Shown here: piece after piece, positions 5,886-13,337 of the stretch | Numbering within the stretch: position 1 is the first letter of the stretch | Layout of the letters: each line of letters begins with the position of its first letter | Virus record (IMG/VR): IMGVR_UViG_3300012920_000363 | Coordinates: 1-20,517 of that record | Source of the DNA: a virus | Reading direction: 5' to 3' (one strand) | DNA length: 20,517 bases | Made by a program: the position numbers and the translations under genes | Notes under the pieces: model-generated | Databases searched by the model: none | Told to the model about the DNA's origin: nothing | The model's input: only the letters and a program-made list of their open reading frames with translations

Positions 5886-5913
5886 AAAAAAAAAGGGTTA
5901 TTTATTAGACCCT
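5886..5913 (-). terminator. Weak hairpin plus T-tract running into a start codon
   Basis: In the leftward direction AGGGT (5913-5909), a 10-base loop and ACCCT (5898-5894) form a 5-bp stem followed by an uninterrupted T-tract to 5886. The stem begins at the stop codon of the gene at 5912-6109, and the T-tract touches the ATG of the next gene. It looks like an intrinsic terminator, though the stem is short. It may partly insulate the downstream gene or regulate it by readthrough. Confidence 0.5.
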
Positions 5914-6109
5914 ATCTACATATCCAGACATCGCCATTTTCATATCTAACGCCGCGATATTCAACTTTTCCTCTTGGTTTTCTAAGTAAAAATCTTGTTC
6001 TTTCGTTTCCTTTATGTGTAAAAGTTTCTTGCTCTAAAAGAATCCATGTCATATTGTTCATTCTTCTTGTATCAACTTTACAAGTCTCGAAAGTGATTGT
6101 CTTAGTCAT
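5912..6109 (-). CDS. Hypothetical 65-aa basic beta-rich protein
   Basis: The small protein alternates charged and hydrophobic residues in short strands (KTITFETCKV, MTWILLEQETF, TRFLLRKPRGKVEYRG) and ends VRYENGDVWICR. There is no signal peptide or membrane segment. It is a confident gene because it has a textbook promoter (TTGACA, 17 bases, TATAAT at 6138-6166) and AAGGA seven bases before the ATG. A weak terminator sits at its stop codon, so it can be a short single-gene unit. The strong host-type promoter suggests early expression by host RNA polymerase. Early expressed phage proteins of this size often interfere with host functions, but that is inference. I do not recognise the family. 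Confidence 0.75.
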   Translation of the reverse strand: MTKTITFETCKVDTRRMNNMTWILLEQETFTHKGNERTRFLLRKPRGKVEYRGVRYENGDVWICR

Positions 6110-6137
6110 TTTGGTTTCCTTGGTTTCTTACATTCCA

Positions 6138-6166
6138 ATTATAATATAATTAAATAAGGTTGTCAA
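6138..6166 (-). promoter_or_regulatory. Perfect consensus sigma70 promoter
   Basis: Reading leftward, TTGACA (6166-6161) is followed by exactly 17 bases and TATAAT (6143-6138). All 12 consensus positions match. Transcription should begin near 6131, about 20 bases before the ATG at 6109. The promoter fills the gap between the genes ending at 6171 and starting at 6109. Confidence 0.88.
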
Positions 6167-6170
6167 CCAT

Positions 6171-6368
6171 TTAAAATGGAATTACGTTGCCTGTTGATTT
6201 TGGTAGTTTTGGAACTTCTGGTAAAGTTATTTTATCAATAACTTGTTGAATCATTTTTTCTTTAAAATCATCACTCGTAACCATCATGTAGCCGTAAACC
6301 CCTGCGCCCAACATTGACGCGCTGATGATAAAACTTAAAATAGATAATATCTGTGAAATACGAGCCAT
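6171..6368 (-). CDS. Small membrane protein ending in PF
   Basis: The 65-aa protein has one hydrophobic segment near its start (ILSILSFIISASMLGAGVYG, about 7-28), then a charged helix (SDDFKEKMIQQVIDKI) and a Pro-rich tail (LPEVPKLPKSTGNVIPF). I recall small cyanophage membrane proteins with the same plan: membrane segment, charged amphipathic helix and a tail ending TGP-IPF or similar. This fits the other cyanophage-like genes around it. Its ATG overlaps in antisense the ATG of a + strand ORF at 6367. No clear ribosome binding site precedes it. The role is unknown; membrane localisation is a confident inference. Confidence 0.65.
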   Translation of the reverse strand: MARISQILSILSFIISASMLGAGVYGYMMVTSDDFKEKMIQQVIDKITLPEVPKLPKSTGNVIPF

Positions 6369-6495
6369 GATTCGAGAAGCATTTTTGAAAGCATTAGTGC
6401 CTGTTACAATTATAACCTTCTGCGGAATCTGTGCATTGGCGCCATTATATGTAACTCTTGGAATGATGACAAGACAAATAGAAAAGGTAAATTAG
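6367..6495 (+). CDS. 42-aa membrane mini-protein
   Basis: Translation gives a basic start MIREAFLKAL, a single membrane segment (VPVTIITFCGICALAPLYVT) and a polar end MMTRQIEKVN. The ORF fills nearly exactly the gap between two leftward genes. Its start codon overlaps the antisense ATG of the gene at 6171-6368 (shared CATG), and its stop overlaps the end of the gene at 6492-6671 by four bases. A clean positive-membrane-polar layout in an otherwise empty gap supports it. Against it are the lack of a good ribosome binding site and of a visible rightward promoter. If real it belongs with the neighbouring small membrane proteins. Confidence 0.5.
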   Translation: MIREAFLKALVPVTIITFCGICALAPLYVTLGMMTRQIEKVN

Positions 6496-6671
6496 TCAGA
6501 AGTTTCTTCAACTTTTGTTTTTTCTACTTCAACTTGACTAGCTCTATCCTGTAAAATTGCCTGAATTTGAATAAGTCTTGTTGTACATTGTTCATGTACT
6601 TTTTTTGCTTGATCAATGTTTTTTATCATTATCTGCATTTCTTGTTCAAGCTCTTCGTTTGTTTTAGCCAT
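6492..6671 (-). CDS. 59-aa coiled-coil protein at the end of the tail operon
   Basis: The ORF begins MAKTNEELEQEMQIMIKNID and continues as one long amphipathic helix through about residue 45 (HEQCTTRLIQIQAILQDRAS), with a Glu-rich end VEVEKTKVEETSD. It therefore looks like a small coiled coil, perhaps a trimerisation or chaperone-like element. It starts two bases after the stop of the gene at 6674-7009. AGGAG within that gene lies about 13 bases upstream, a long spacing. It is the last leftward gene of the block before the small rightward ORF. Its position among fibre-proximal genes suggests a tail-fibre accessory role, but that is inference. Confidence 0.65.
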   Translation of the reverse strand: MAKTNEELEQEMQIMIKNIDQAKKVHEQCTTRLIQIQAILQDRASQVEVEKTKVEETSD

Positions 6672-6673
6672 AA

Positions 6674-7009
6674 TTAAAATGCAACTCCTGTTGTTTGTAC
6701 TGGTGTGTTTATTAAATCAATTTCTGCCTTTAAAGATGCTTCGATAGCCGCAACTTCAGTTGAACCAAGTGAATCTTTTACCCATGTAAGCATTGTTGAT
6801 TCATCAGGTGTTTTTTTTGAAGTGTCAAAAGCTATGAAATCTGAAGGTAACGATTCAGGTTTTGTAAAAACAATTTCGCCTGTACGCCTTGCCTTTTCTT
6901 CTGTGCCGTCCATGCCTTTCACGCGATAGACGACATTAGTATAGTAACCATCAGCAATGTCTCTTTTTGAACAAGTGCCATTGATTTCCCACGTACAAGA
7001 AATTGCCAT
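6674..7009 (-). CDS. Small fibre-proximal protein, DUF7936-like
   Basis: The 111-aa protein starts MAISCTWEINGTCSKRDIAD, has a beta-rich middle (NVVYRVKGMDGTEEKARRTG) and then a helical end with STMLTWVKDSLGSTEVAAIE and IDLINTPVQTTGVAF. This resembles a family of phage proteins, found next to tail fibre genes, that begin with a Trp-containing strand, contain V-Y-V-W/R-GTDG, a W-LG helix and VAAIEASL, and end with a Pro-rich tail. I recall it as DUF7936, but this is a memory-based match. The ATG follows eight T directly, with no Shine-Dalgarno sequence. The role is unknown; its place after the fibre suggests fibre assembly or a virion component. Confidence 0.65.
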   Translation of the reverse strand: MAISCTWEINGTCSKRDIADGYYTNVVYRVKGMDGTEEKARRTGEIVFTKPESLPSDFIAFDTSKKTPDESTMLTWVKDSLGSTEVAAIEASLKAEIDLINTPVQTTGVAF

Positions 7010-7032
7010 AAAAAAAATAATTTATTTTAATT

Positions 7033-7365
7033 TTAACTTGGTTTTGGATATTTGTCTTTTACGGCTTTTATAGCAGTAAAAAATCCTCCCGAAGTTGTCA
7101 AAGTGCCATTCTGTATGTCTTTGAATAATAGGTCAAATTGTTCTCCTAAATCTGGATATATGGTGTCTGTTGTTCCATCAATCCCTGTTCTTTGACGTTG
7201 GTAAAGAGTTGTAGAAGCTTCATTATTTAAAGTTGTTCTTGCGGCAGTAACAAGACTATTATCAATTACTATTTCCTTGCCTGTAATATCAAAAACACCT
7301 TCGCTATCATCAATTTTTGTAGCGTTGGGATATGCTTTTTTTATTGCATCGTGATCTAAAATCAT
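7033..7365 (-). CDS. Tail-fibre-associated protein ending in KDKYPKP
   Basis: From the ATG at 7365 the product is 110 aa. It begins MILDHDAIKKAYPNATKIDD, has a central helix (VTAARTTLNNEASTTLYQRQ), a segment LGEQFDLLFKDIQNGT and the end AIKAVKDKYPKPS. Proteins with the same beginning (I-DY-AI-KAYP-A) and end (I-AVK-KYPKP) are common after tail fibre genes in marine phages, as I recall; the start also resembles XkdW. The start is set by GGAGG seven bases upstream and by an ATGA overlap with the fibre gene; a longer reading frame begins at 7413 but lies inside the fibre gene. It is probably a chaperone or minor part of the fibre. Confidence 0.7.
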   Translation of the reverse strand: MILDHDAIKKAYPNATKIDDSEGVFDITGKEIVIDNSLVTAARTTLNNEASTTLYQRQRTGIDGTTDTIYPDLGEQFDLLFKDIQNGTLTTSGGFFTAIKAVKDKYPKPS

Positions 7366-9047
7366 GCTGAAACCTCCATTAATACTATAGTACTGGCCTG
7401 TCTTGATGACCAAGTTTGACTGCTTAAATCTCCACCACTTGCATTTACCCTATAAGTTGATGCTCCCTCTGTAGCGACTGCGACACCGTAAGTTATAGCA
7501 GATGTTGTTCCAGCATCATCTAAAAATTGATAAATACATTGTCCGACATTATGTTGATTTCCTCCTCCACTTCTAAAACCAGTTGTTATTGAAGTATAAC
7601 CGCTTGCACTGTCTCCTAAAATTGGATGCGTAACTGTGCTACCAACTGTTTTTCTTAACACAAAATCAACGTGCGCACCGTTAGCTTCTACGTTACCTGA
7701 AATACTGAATTGAACAAGAATTTTGTTTGATGAATTTGAAGGTGTGATTGATTTGCTCATAATTAAAGAGAAATTTGCCGCACCTTGATTTATATTTACA
7801 GAATGTGTAGCAGTATCAGTTTTGGTTTGTTGAACTACTTGTAAAATCTTTCCTCCACCACTAACCCCTGTCAGACCAGAGCCATCACCAGAAAAAGCTG
7901 TTGCGGTGCAAGTTCCTGAAATTGTAAATCCCCCAGATACTGTCTCCGCTTTCTTTGAACCATTGTGATATAACTCAATTTGTCCACCATTGATACATCT
8001 AACCATATTTGTTGTATCATCATTATCTCTAAGAATAATATTAGCGTCAGATAAAAGTTTCATTCCACCGCCATCACTTCGTATTATAAAAGTTCCTGTA
8101 TCATTATCGATGTAAGAATTTGAGCCATCATGATATATGGTTAAATCCGAGCCAACTCCGAATTGAGCTTTAACATTATCGTTAGATCTATAACCATCAG
8201 CATTTGTTGTAAGTTTAACTACATTGTCATGAAATAATTCAGCTGAGCCATTTGCAGTGCCTCTGAAATATTCTTCTCCAGTAGTTGATGCTAATTTTAT
8301 TGAACTACCTCTAATAGAAAGATCACCTGTGGTATTAACAATTCGTGAATCTGTTCCATTATGGAAGATTTCTAAATCTCCACCAGTTCCAAATTCTGCT
8401 TTTGCATTATCAGCAAATTCAAGTTGACTATCTGATTTATCAAAAACTATATTTGCACTATCTCCTGTAAAAGTCATATCTCCACTTAAGGTTAAACCTG
8501 TAAGAGTGCCTAAAGAAGTTATGTTTGTTTGTGCCGCCTGTGTAAGAGTAGTTCCCGCTATGACAGTTGATAAAGCTGTTCCAGCAACAGTAATTGCATC
8601 AGCTTCAAGAGTTCCGTCAAAGTCTCCGTCAACAGCATCAATATTTCCTACAAAAGTTGTTGCAGTAACATTTCCTGTTACTGACAAGCCAGAAGAAGAA
8701 AAACTTCCTCTTGTAGTTCCGCCGCAAGTTACATCGACAGTATCAGCCGCACTTGAAAAAATTCCTGTATTTAGATCATCCCTAAAACCTAAAGCGGGCG
8801 CACTTGCAGAGCCATCTTCAAGCGTCAAAGTTCCATCAAGTTGTAATAAAGTTACCCAACCATCGTTAGAACTATTTCTAATTTTTAAAACGCCTTCATT
8901 TGTATCCGCCCACCATTGATAAGCGTATTTAGTGGAAGGTTCAGTTGATGATGAATTATTACTTACAATAGCGGCCAAAGCATTGTTCAGGTCTGAACGA
9001 AAATTCGCGCCCGTGGCATTATCTAGTACATAATCGTGAGTTGCCAT
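7362..9047 (-). CDS. Tail fibre / receptor-binding protein
   Basis: The 561-aa protein begins with a conserved attachment region (MATHDYVLDNATGANFRSDL) and a YAYQWWADTNEGVLKIRN segment typical of marine phage fibres. It continues with a long beta-repeat shaft. The repeats include FGTGGDLEIFHNGTDSRI (about 223-240), FGVGSDLTIYHDGSNSYI (about 295-312) and GGQIELYHNGS, and the shaft ends FSGDGSGLTGVSGGG near 395. A distinct C-terminal domain of about 160 residues (from GKILQVVQQTKTD) is rich in Ser, Thr and Gly and is the likely host-binding head. It lies directly after the gpJ-like gene. The start has only a weak ribosome binding site. No reverse transcriptase or template repeat suggests targeted variation. 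Confidence 0.85.
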   Translation of the reverse strand: MATHDYVLDNATGANFRSDLNNALAAIVSNNSSSTEPSTKYAYQWWADTNEGVLKIRNSSNDGWVTLLQLDGTLTLEDGSASAPALGFRDDLNTGIFSSAADTVDVTCGGTTRGSFSSSGLSVTGNVTATTFVGNIDAVDGDFDGTLEADAITVAGTALSTVIAGTTLTQAAQTNITSLGTLTGLTLSGDMTFTGDSANIVFDKSDSQLEFADNAKAEFGTGGDLEIFHNGTDSRIVNTTGDLSIRGSSIKLASTTGEEYFRGTANGSAELFHDNVVKLTTNADGYRSNDNVKAQFGVGSDLTIYHDGSNSYIDNDTGTFIIRSDGGGMKLLSDANIILRDNDDTTNMVRCINGGQIELYHNGSKKAETVSGGFTISGTCTATAFSGDGSGLTGVSGGGKILQVVQQTKTDTATHSVNINQGAANFSLIMSKSITPSNSSNKILVQFSISGNVEANGAHVDFVLRKTVGSTVTHPILGDSASGYTSITTGFRSGGGNQHNVGQCIYQFLDDAGTTSAITYGVAVATEGASTYRVNASGGDLSSQTWSSRQASTIVLMEVSA

Positions 9048-9081
9048 TGCCTACTTATTTTTACTTAAGATTATCATAATT

Positions 9082-12000
9082 CTAAGAACCGCGCCCAAAT
9101 CCGACAGCGGTATATCTAAAATTCCTATCAACAAAACTAGAGCCATTTTTCACATCTATATCGAAGCCGCTTCCTGTAATGTTGTGAAGACTGAAAAAAT
9201 CTCCGCTTTGCATATTTTCAAGAATTATTCCAATTGTCGGAAGATGTGCTGTTGTTGACCCGCCAAGTTCAGAAGTACCCGTGAAATAGGTATTGATGAA
9301 GGAAACTGACTTTCGAGAAGTTCCCGAAGCAATAACGGCTGTCGGCGATTCTGTTCTTCTTATTAGATTTGCAGAATATCCAAGTTCTTTAATTAAAATA
9401 CTTTGTGCAGGGTCATCGCTTGTTAATTCTGCTCTAAATTTAAAACCTCTACCGATAAAAGTTCCATTTGCCATCGGTTCAAATGGTGTGAAATTAGCCC
9501 CGTAAGTGCAATTTCCGCTTGTTGTCTGGCTTGTAGTTCCAGTTAATACAAAATCATTTACGCTTCCTGTACTTTGAATTACATATTCGCCATCAATACC
9601 TGTTCCGCTTGTGAAATCAACGACAATAACATTTCCCGCTACATAGCCATGATTTGCTTTCGTAACAGTAATTGTTGTTCCTGATTGTGCGTAAGTTGCC
9701 GAAACTGACAAATCAGGGTCTAAATCTGTTATCGCAACAAGTAATTTTGCGTTTGTATCAAAGGCCGTTTGCGCGTCAATATCTGTCCACACATCAATTA
9801 ATGCCGTTCTGGAATCAATTAAGTCGTTAGGATAAAAAGATTCTGTAACCATGTGACGGGTTAGATTTACGACCTGTTTTGCGCCAAAATCAACATTACT
9901 TACAAAGTCATATTTACCAGAAGATGCAATATCGCCAAGAAAATCAATTGAAGATAAAGAATCAATAAGTCCTACAGAATCAATTTCTGTTGTTGACCCA
10001 AGTACTATACCACTTAAGGTTGAATCAAAAAATGTATTTGTTTTTGCACCATTAAAAGGGGTTGCGTCAGTATCTTCTCTGTCTGTAAGAATTGCGAGTT
10101 TGGGAACAGCATCAGGAATTGTAACAACAACAGAAGTTTCGCCAGAACTTAGGCGTCCGCCATCATCGCGGAATTTAAGAATATATTCCCCCTCAATAGC
10201 GGGAACAAGCGTTTCTGATACGTTTCCCGGTAGTGCGGGTATAATATCAACAGAATTTGTAAAAGTGCCGGTTCCATCCGTTACGTTACTGTGCCTCACT
10301 ACAATATTTCCGCCGTGTGTAACATCAACATCTGTTGCTTTATCAAAACGCAATCTTACAAATTGATCGTTTACAGGCTCAACAGTTACATTTGAAACAT
10401 CTTGCGGAAGTGCAGTTTTTCCAACAGCTTCAAAAGTTAAATCGTTTGAAGTTGCTGAAAGTTGGCCGTTTACGTTATAACTGAAAACTTGAAATTCATA
10501 TGTTCCAAGCTGACTATTCATTATTTGAAAATCAGGTCTTGAAACTCTTTCTGTGAAATAATTACCATTTTCAAAACGATAATTAACTTGATATTCAATG
10601 ACACCAACTATTGGTTGCCAACTTAAAAATATTTTTGAAACCGCTTGATTGTTGATCGGAACAATTGTTTCAACGGCTGAAAGGTTAGAAGGCGGCGGCT
10701 GAAGATCATTTAATTTTGAAACTGTTCTTGTCGGTAAAGATGCCCCATCTTCAATAAATGCGTATTTTTCATTTATGTAAGATAAAGCTGTAATCGTGTA
10801 ATTCGTTGAATCTGTTTCCTCAACGGTTATTACTCTAAATTTTTGCGCTTCAACTGTTGAATTTTGGATTAAATAAATTGTATTTGCGTTTGGTGTTTGA
10901 CTAAATGCAGAAGAAACAGTAACAACGCCGTTTGTAATATCTGAAATATCTTTTGTTTCGACAGAACCATCTGGCAAAATTAAAGATAATGTCGGGCTGT
11001 TGGTTGTAGGTAAATCTGTGCTTTCTGTATCGTCAACTGTAACAATTGTTGTTGATGTAACGCTTTTTAACCTTCCTGAACGTCTAACACCCGCCCGAAC
11101 AGGGTCATTGATACTTATGACAGCACCCGGCCTACACATCAAGCCACCTTCCATTGATGTAGTAAATGTCACTAGCTCAGATTCATTTGCTTCAGAAAAT
11201 GCAATTGCTTTTGCCAATCTTTGCGCTTGACCTCGCGATGTACACGCAAAACCTTTTACTTGTTTGATAACGGTTCCAATCTTTGCTGATAATGTAGTAT
11301 TTTCAAAAACTTCATAATCTATATCTTGCGAATCCATATTGTAATAACTTACAGATATAACTGAATGTCTTTGCTTTAGACTTGAACCTGAATAATTAAA
11401 ACCATCACTTGAAATATTGGCAAGTGAGAACAAGAACGAAGAATCTTTCGGGGAATCTTGAGCCAATAATATAGAGCCGGTTGACCAGATCGGCATACAA
11501 CGCATCACGCCCGCAAGTTCATTTATCAAATCAAACGCGGAACTTGAAGATTGAATATTTACATTGCAAGAAAATCTTGCTTCCTGTCCGCCAAATCCAT
11601 CATCAACAAGAGTATTTGCAAATTTTGATGCGGTTACAAAAGAAAACAAATCAAGGTTTGAATCTGCAATGTGTGTTCCGAATCCGTACCTCTCAGTTGT
11701 CAAAAGGTCAAGCAAGATCATCGAAGGGCATGAACACCAAACCGCTGAACCCATAACGCCATTGAAAATATATCCTGTCGGATAGACAATCCGGCCTGTT
11801 GCAGAATCAACAGTTGGCGTTCCTGAACCTGATGCACCCGCGCCCGGAATCCTTACTTTGATACCCCGAATACGGAATTTCCGGCGAGGGATTGAACTGA
11901 ACTGTTGAGAATCAAGCCTTATTGCGTTATATGCTGAATTCGCATAAGTGCTTGCATCGTCAATTATTTCTGCAAAACTGGCAAATTGAAAAGAATCTAT

Positions 12001-12693
12001 TAAAGAAGTATCTGTTGAATCTGCCGTAACTCTTATAACTCTTATATCAACAGGAAAAGAACCTGTTATTTTTACTGAATAATCTTTTTGATATGCGTCA
12101 GCGGTTCGACCTGTAATCGTGTCTGTAATAACATCTGTAAAACCTCCCGAATTGTATTGAACAGCAACTTTTAATTGAACAGTTGAACCAAGAAGATCGC
12201 CTTCTGTTGTAGCTTTTTGTATTTGCGGAAAACTGACAGTAACTTTTACGCGATCAACATTTGTGTTTGTGATCTGTCTTGTAACTGGCGTTGAATTTGT
12301 AACCGTAACCCCGACAGGCGTGATTGAAGAAGAACTTTCAATTCCATCAACTTTTGTTTGATTTGCAGTTCCAAAACGCGGTGTAAAAGTAACATTTTGA
12401 AAATTAAAATCTGAATCAGCGGGATTTGATGAATTTGCAGATGCTTTTAAAACAGGGGTATCATTAAGAAAGACGTCCTTCAAATACGCGTTGACATAAG
12501 CGGCTGAAGTACGGTCTGTTATACCTTCTTTTGAAGCGGTTGCAGAACCTTCAATCTCTCCTTCTGATATAAGGTCAAGGAAAGTCGCAAACTGTTTACT
12601 GTGAAGCGTGTCAGGGGTTCTTGTCGGCTGTCTTGGGGGCGGCGGCGAACCTCCTCCACCAGAACCACGAATAATTTTTCTTTTATCGGTCAT
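9082..12693 (-). CDS. J: Tail tip / host specificity protein, lambda gpJ-like
   Basis: At 1203 aa this is close to lambda gpJ (about 1130). The N-terminus has a Gly/Pro-rich linker followed by LHSKQFATFLDLISEGEIEG, the hallmark start of gpJ-type proteins. The central part forms the tail-tip hub. Around residues 665-860 there are two fibronectin-III-like domains (PPSNLSAVETIV to IEYQVNYRFENGNY, and LPQDVSNVTVEPVNDQFVRL). At about 995-1064 lies a beta module (TYAQSGTTITVTKANHGYVA onward) also found in the gpM-like protein. The C-terminal part is beta-rich and probably contacts the fibre or receptor. The gene overlaps the gpI-like gene by ATGA. Its role is to complete the tail tip and trigger host recognition and DNA release. 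Confidence 0.9.
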   Translation of the reverse strand: MTDKRKIIRGSGGGGSPPPPRQPTRTPDTLHSKQFATFLDLISEGEIEGSATASKEGITDRTSAAYVNAYLKDVFLNDTPVLKASANSSNPADSDFNFQNVTFTPRFGTANQTKVDGIESSSSITPVGVTVTNSTPVTRQITNTNVDRVKVTVSFPQIQKATTEGDLLGSTVQLKVAVQYNSGGFTDVITDTITGRTADAYQKDYSVKITGSFPVDIRVIRVTADSTDTSLIDSFQFASFAEIIDDASTYANSAYNAIRLDSQQFSSIPRRKFRIRGIKVRIPGAGASGSGTPTVDSATGRIVYPTGYIFNGVMGSAVWCSCPSMILLDLLTTERYGFGTHIADSNLDLFSFVTASKFANTLVDDGFGGQEARFSCNVNIQSSSSAFDLINELAGVMRCMPIWSTGSILLAQDSPKDSSFLFSLANISSDGFNYSGSSLKQRHSVISVSYYNMDSQDIDYEVFENTTLSAKIGTVIKQVKGFACTSRGQAQRLAKAIAFSEANESELVTFTTSMEGGLMCRPGAVISINDPVRAGVRRSGRLKSVTSTTIVTVDDTESTDLPTTNSPTLSLILPDGSVETKDISDITNGVVTVSSAFSQTPNANTIYLIQNSTVEAQKFRVITVEETDSTNYTITALSYINEKYAFIEDGASLPTRTVSKLNDLQPPPSNLSAVETIVPINNQAVSKIFLSWQPIVGVIEYQVNYRFENGNYFTERVSRPDFQIMNSQLGTYEFQVFSYNVNGQLSATSNDLTFEAVGKTALPQDVSNVTVEPVNDQFVRLRFDKATDVDVTHGGNIVVRHSNVTDGTGTFTNSVDIIPALPGNVSETLVPAIEGEYILKFRDDGGRLSSGETSVVVTIPDAVPKLAILTDREDTDATPFNGAKTNTFFDSTLSGIVLGSTTEIDSVGLIDSLSSIDFLGDIASSGKYDFVSNVDFGAKQVVNLTRHMVTESFYPNDLIDSRTALIDVWTDIDAQTAFDTNAKLLVAITDLDPDLSVSATYAQSGTTITVTKANHGYVAGNVIVVDFTSGTGIDGEYVIQSTGSVNDFVLTGTTSQTTSGNCTYGANFTPFEPMANGTFIGRGFKFRAELTSDDPAQSILIKELGYSANLIRRTESPTAVIASGTSRKSVSFINTYFTGTSELGGSTTAHLPTIGIILENMQSGDFFSLHNITGSGFDIDVKNGSSFVDRNFRYTAVGFGRGS

Positions 12694-13337
12694 GCTTGAA
12701 CTTGCTCCGTATCAATTCCGCCAGAAATAACAACTGAACCTGTAAAAATCTCGCCGTAAACAATAGGAACAGGCGTTCCAGCGCGGCTTGTTTGTTGCGT
12801 TCCTGAAAAGCTAAACGACAAACGCGGGTCTTGTTCACTTGAAAATTCAGGCATTTTTGGCGTAGGGAACAGCATCCCACTTACGCCGCTAAGAACTAAA
12901 CTTGCACCAATAAGACCAAGAGCCGCCGAACCATAAGCACCCGCCGCATATAAACCCGTTGCACCTATCAAGCCACCTCCGCCCGCTAATCCCGCACCTG
13001 AACCGCCTGCAAAAAGCCCCGCACCCATCGGCGTAAATGATAAACCGATCAAGGCCACTCCAAGAAGCACTTTTCCGAAATTACCCCCCGAACCTGAAAT
13101 AACAGGTACAAAAGATATATCTGATTTACCAATAGGATTGTGAAGCTCGTCCGCACCAATCTCTTCCTCATTAGTTATGACTTTATAATATCTATTTGCC
13201 ATATGACTTTCCAGTTGCGGAAAATTATTTATTAAAAAACTTACAGCCTGCGCAACATTAGAAACATTTATATCTTCAAATTCTTTGTGACCGACTTGTT
13301 TTGCCAGTTCTCCATATAACTTAATTTTGCGAAGCAT
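12690..13337 (-). CDS. I: Tail assembly protein, lambda gpI-like
   Basis: The first about 85 residues (MLRKIKLYGELAKQVGHKEF through SDISFVPVISGSGG) resemble the ubiquitin-like N-terminal domain of lambda gpI, which ends with the same kind of FVPVI-GSGG sequence. A very Gly/Ala-rich hydrophobic stretch follows (FAGGSGAGLAGGGGLIGATG and around it, about 90-165). The C-terminal segment RLSFSFSGTQQTSRAGTPVP, then VYGEI-TGSVVISGGID, is common in gpI-type proteins. GpI is needed to build the tail tip with gpJ but is not clearly a virion part. GAGG lies seven bases before the ATG. It overlaps gpK by 17 bases and gpJ by ATGA, in the lambda order K-I-J. Confidence 0.88.
   Translation of the reverse strand: MLRKIKLYGELAKQVGHKEFEDINVSNVAQAVSFLINNFPQLESHMANRYYKVITNEEEIGADELHNPIGKSDISFVPVISGSGGNFGKVLLGVALIGLSFTPMGAGLFAGGSGAGLAGGGGLIGATGLYAAGAYGSAALGLIGASLVLSGVSGMLFPTPKMPEFSSEQDPRLSFSFSGTQQTSRAGTPVPIVYGEIFTGSVVISGGIDTEQVQA

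Noticed and set aside
8506-8919. Rightward open frame of 137 codons inside the tail fibre gene
   Set aside because: It is antisense to the repeat shaft and has Pro/Val/Ser-rich shadow composition; the fibre reading is much better supported.
7362-9047. Diversity-generating retroelement acting on the fibre
   Set aside because: No reverse transcriptase, template repeat or variable-repeat pair was seen in the window.
12683-12880. Separate 65-codon leftward gene overlapping gpI and gpJ
   Set aside because: It is an out-of-frame reading of the gpI end, with no start signal and no recognisable features.
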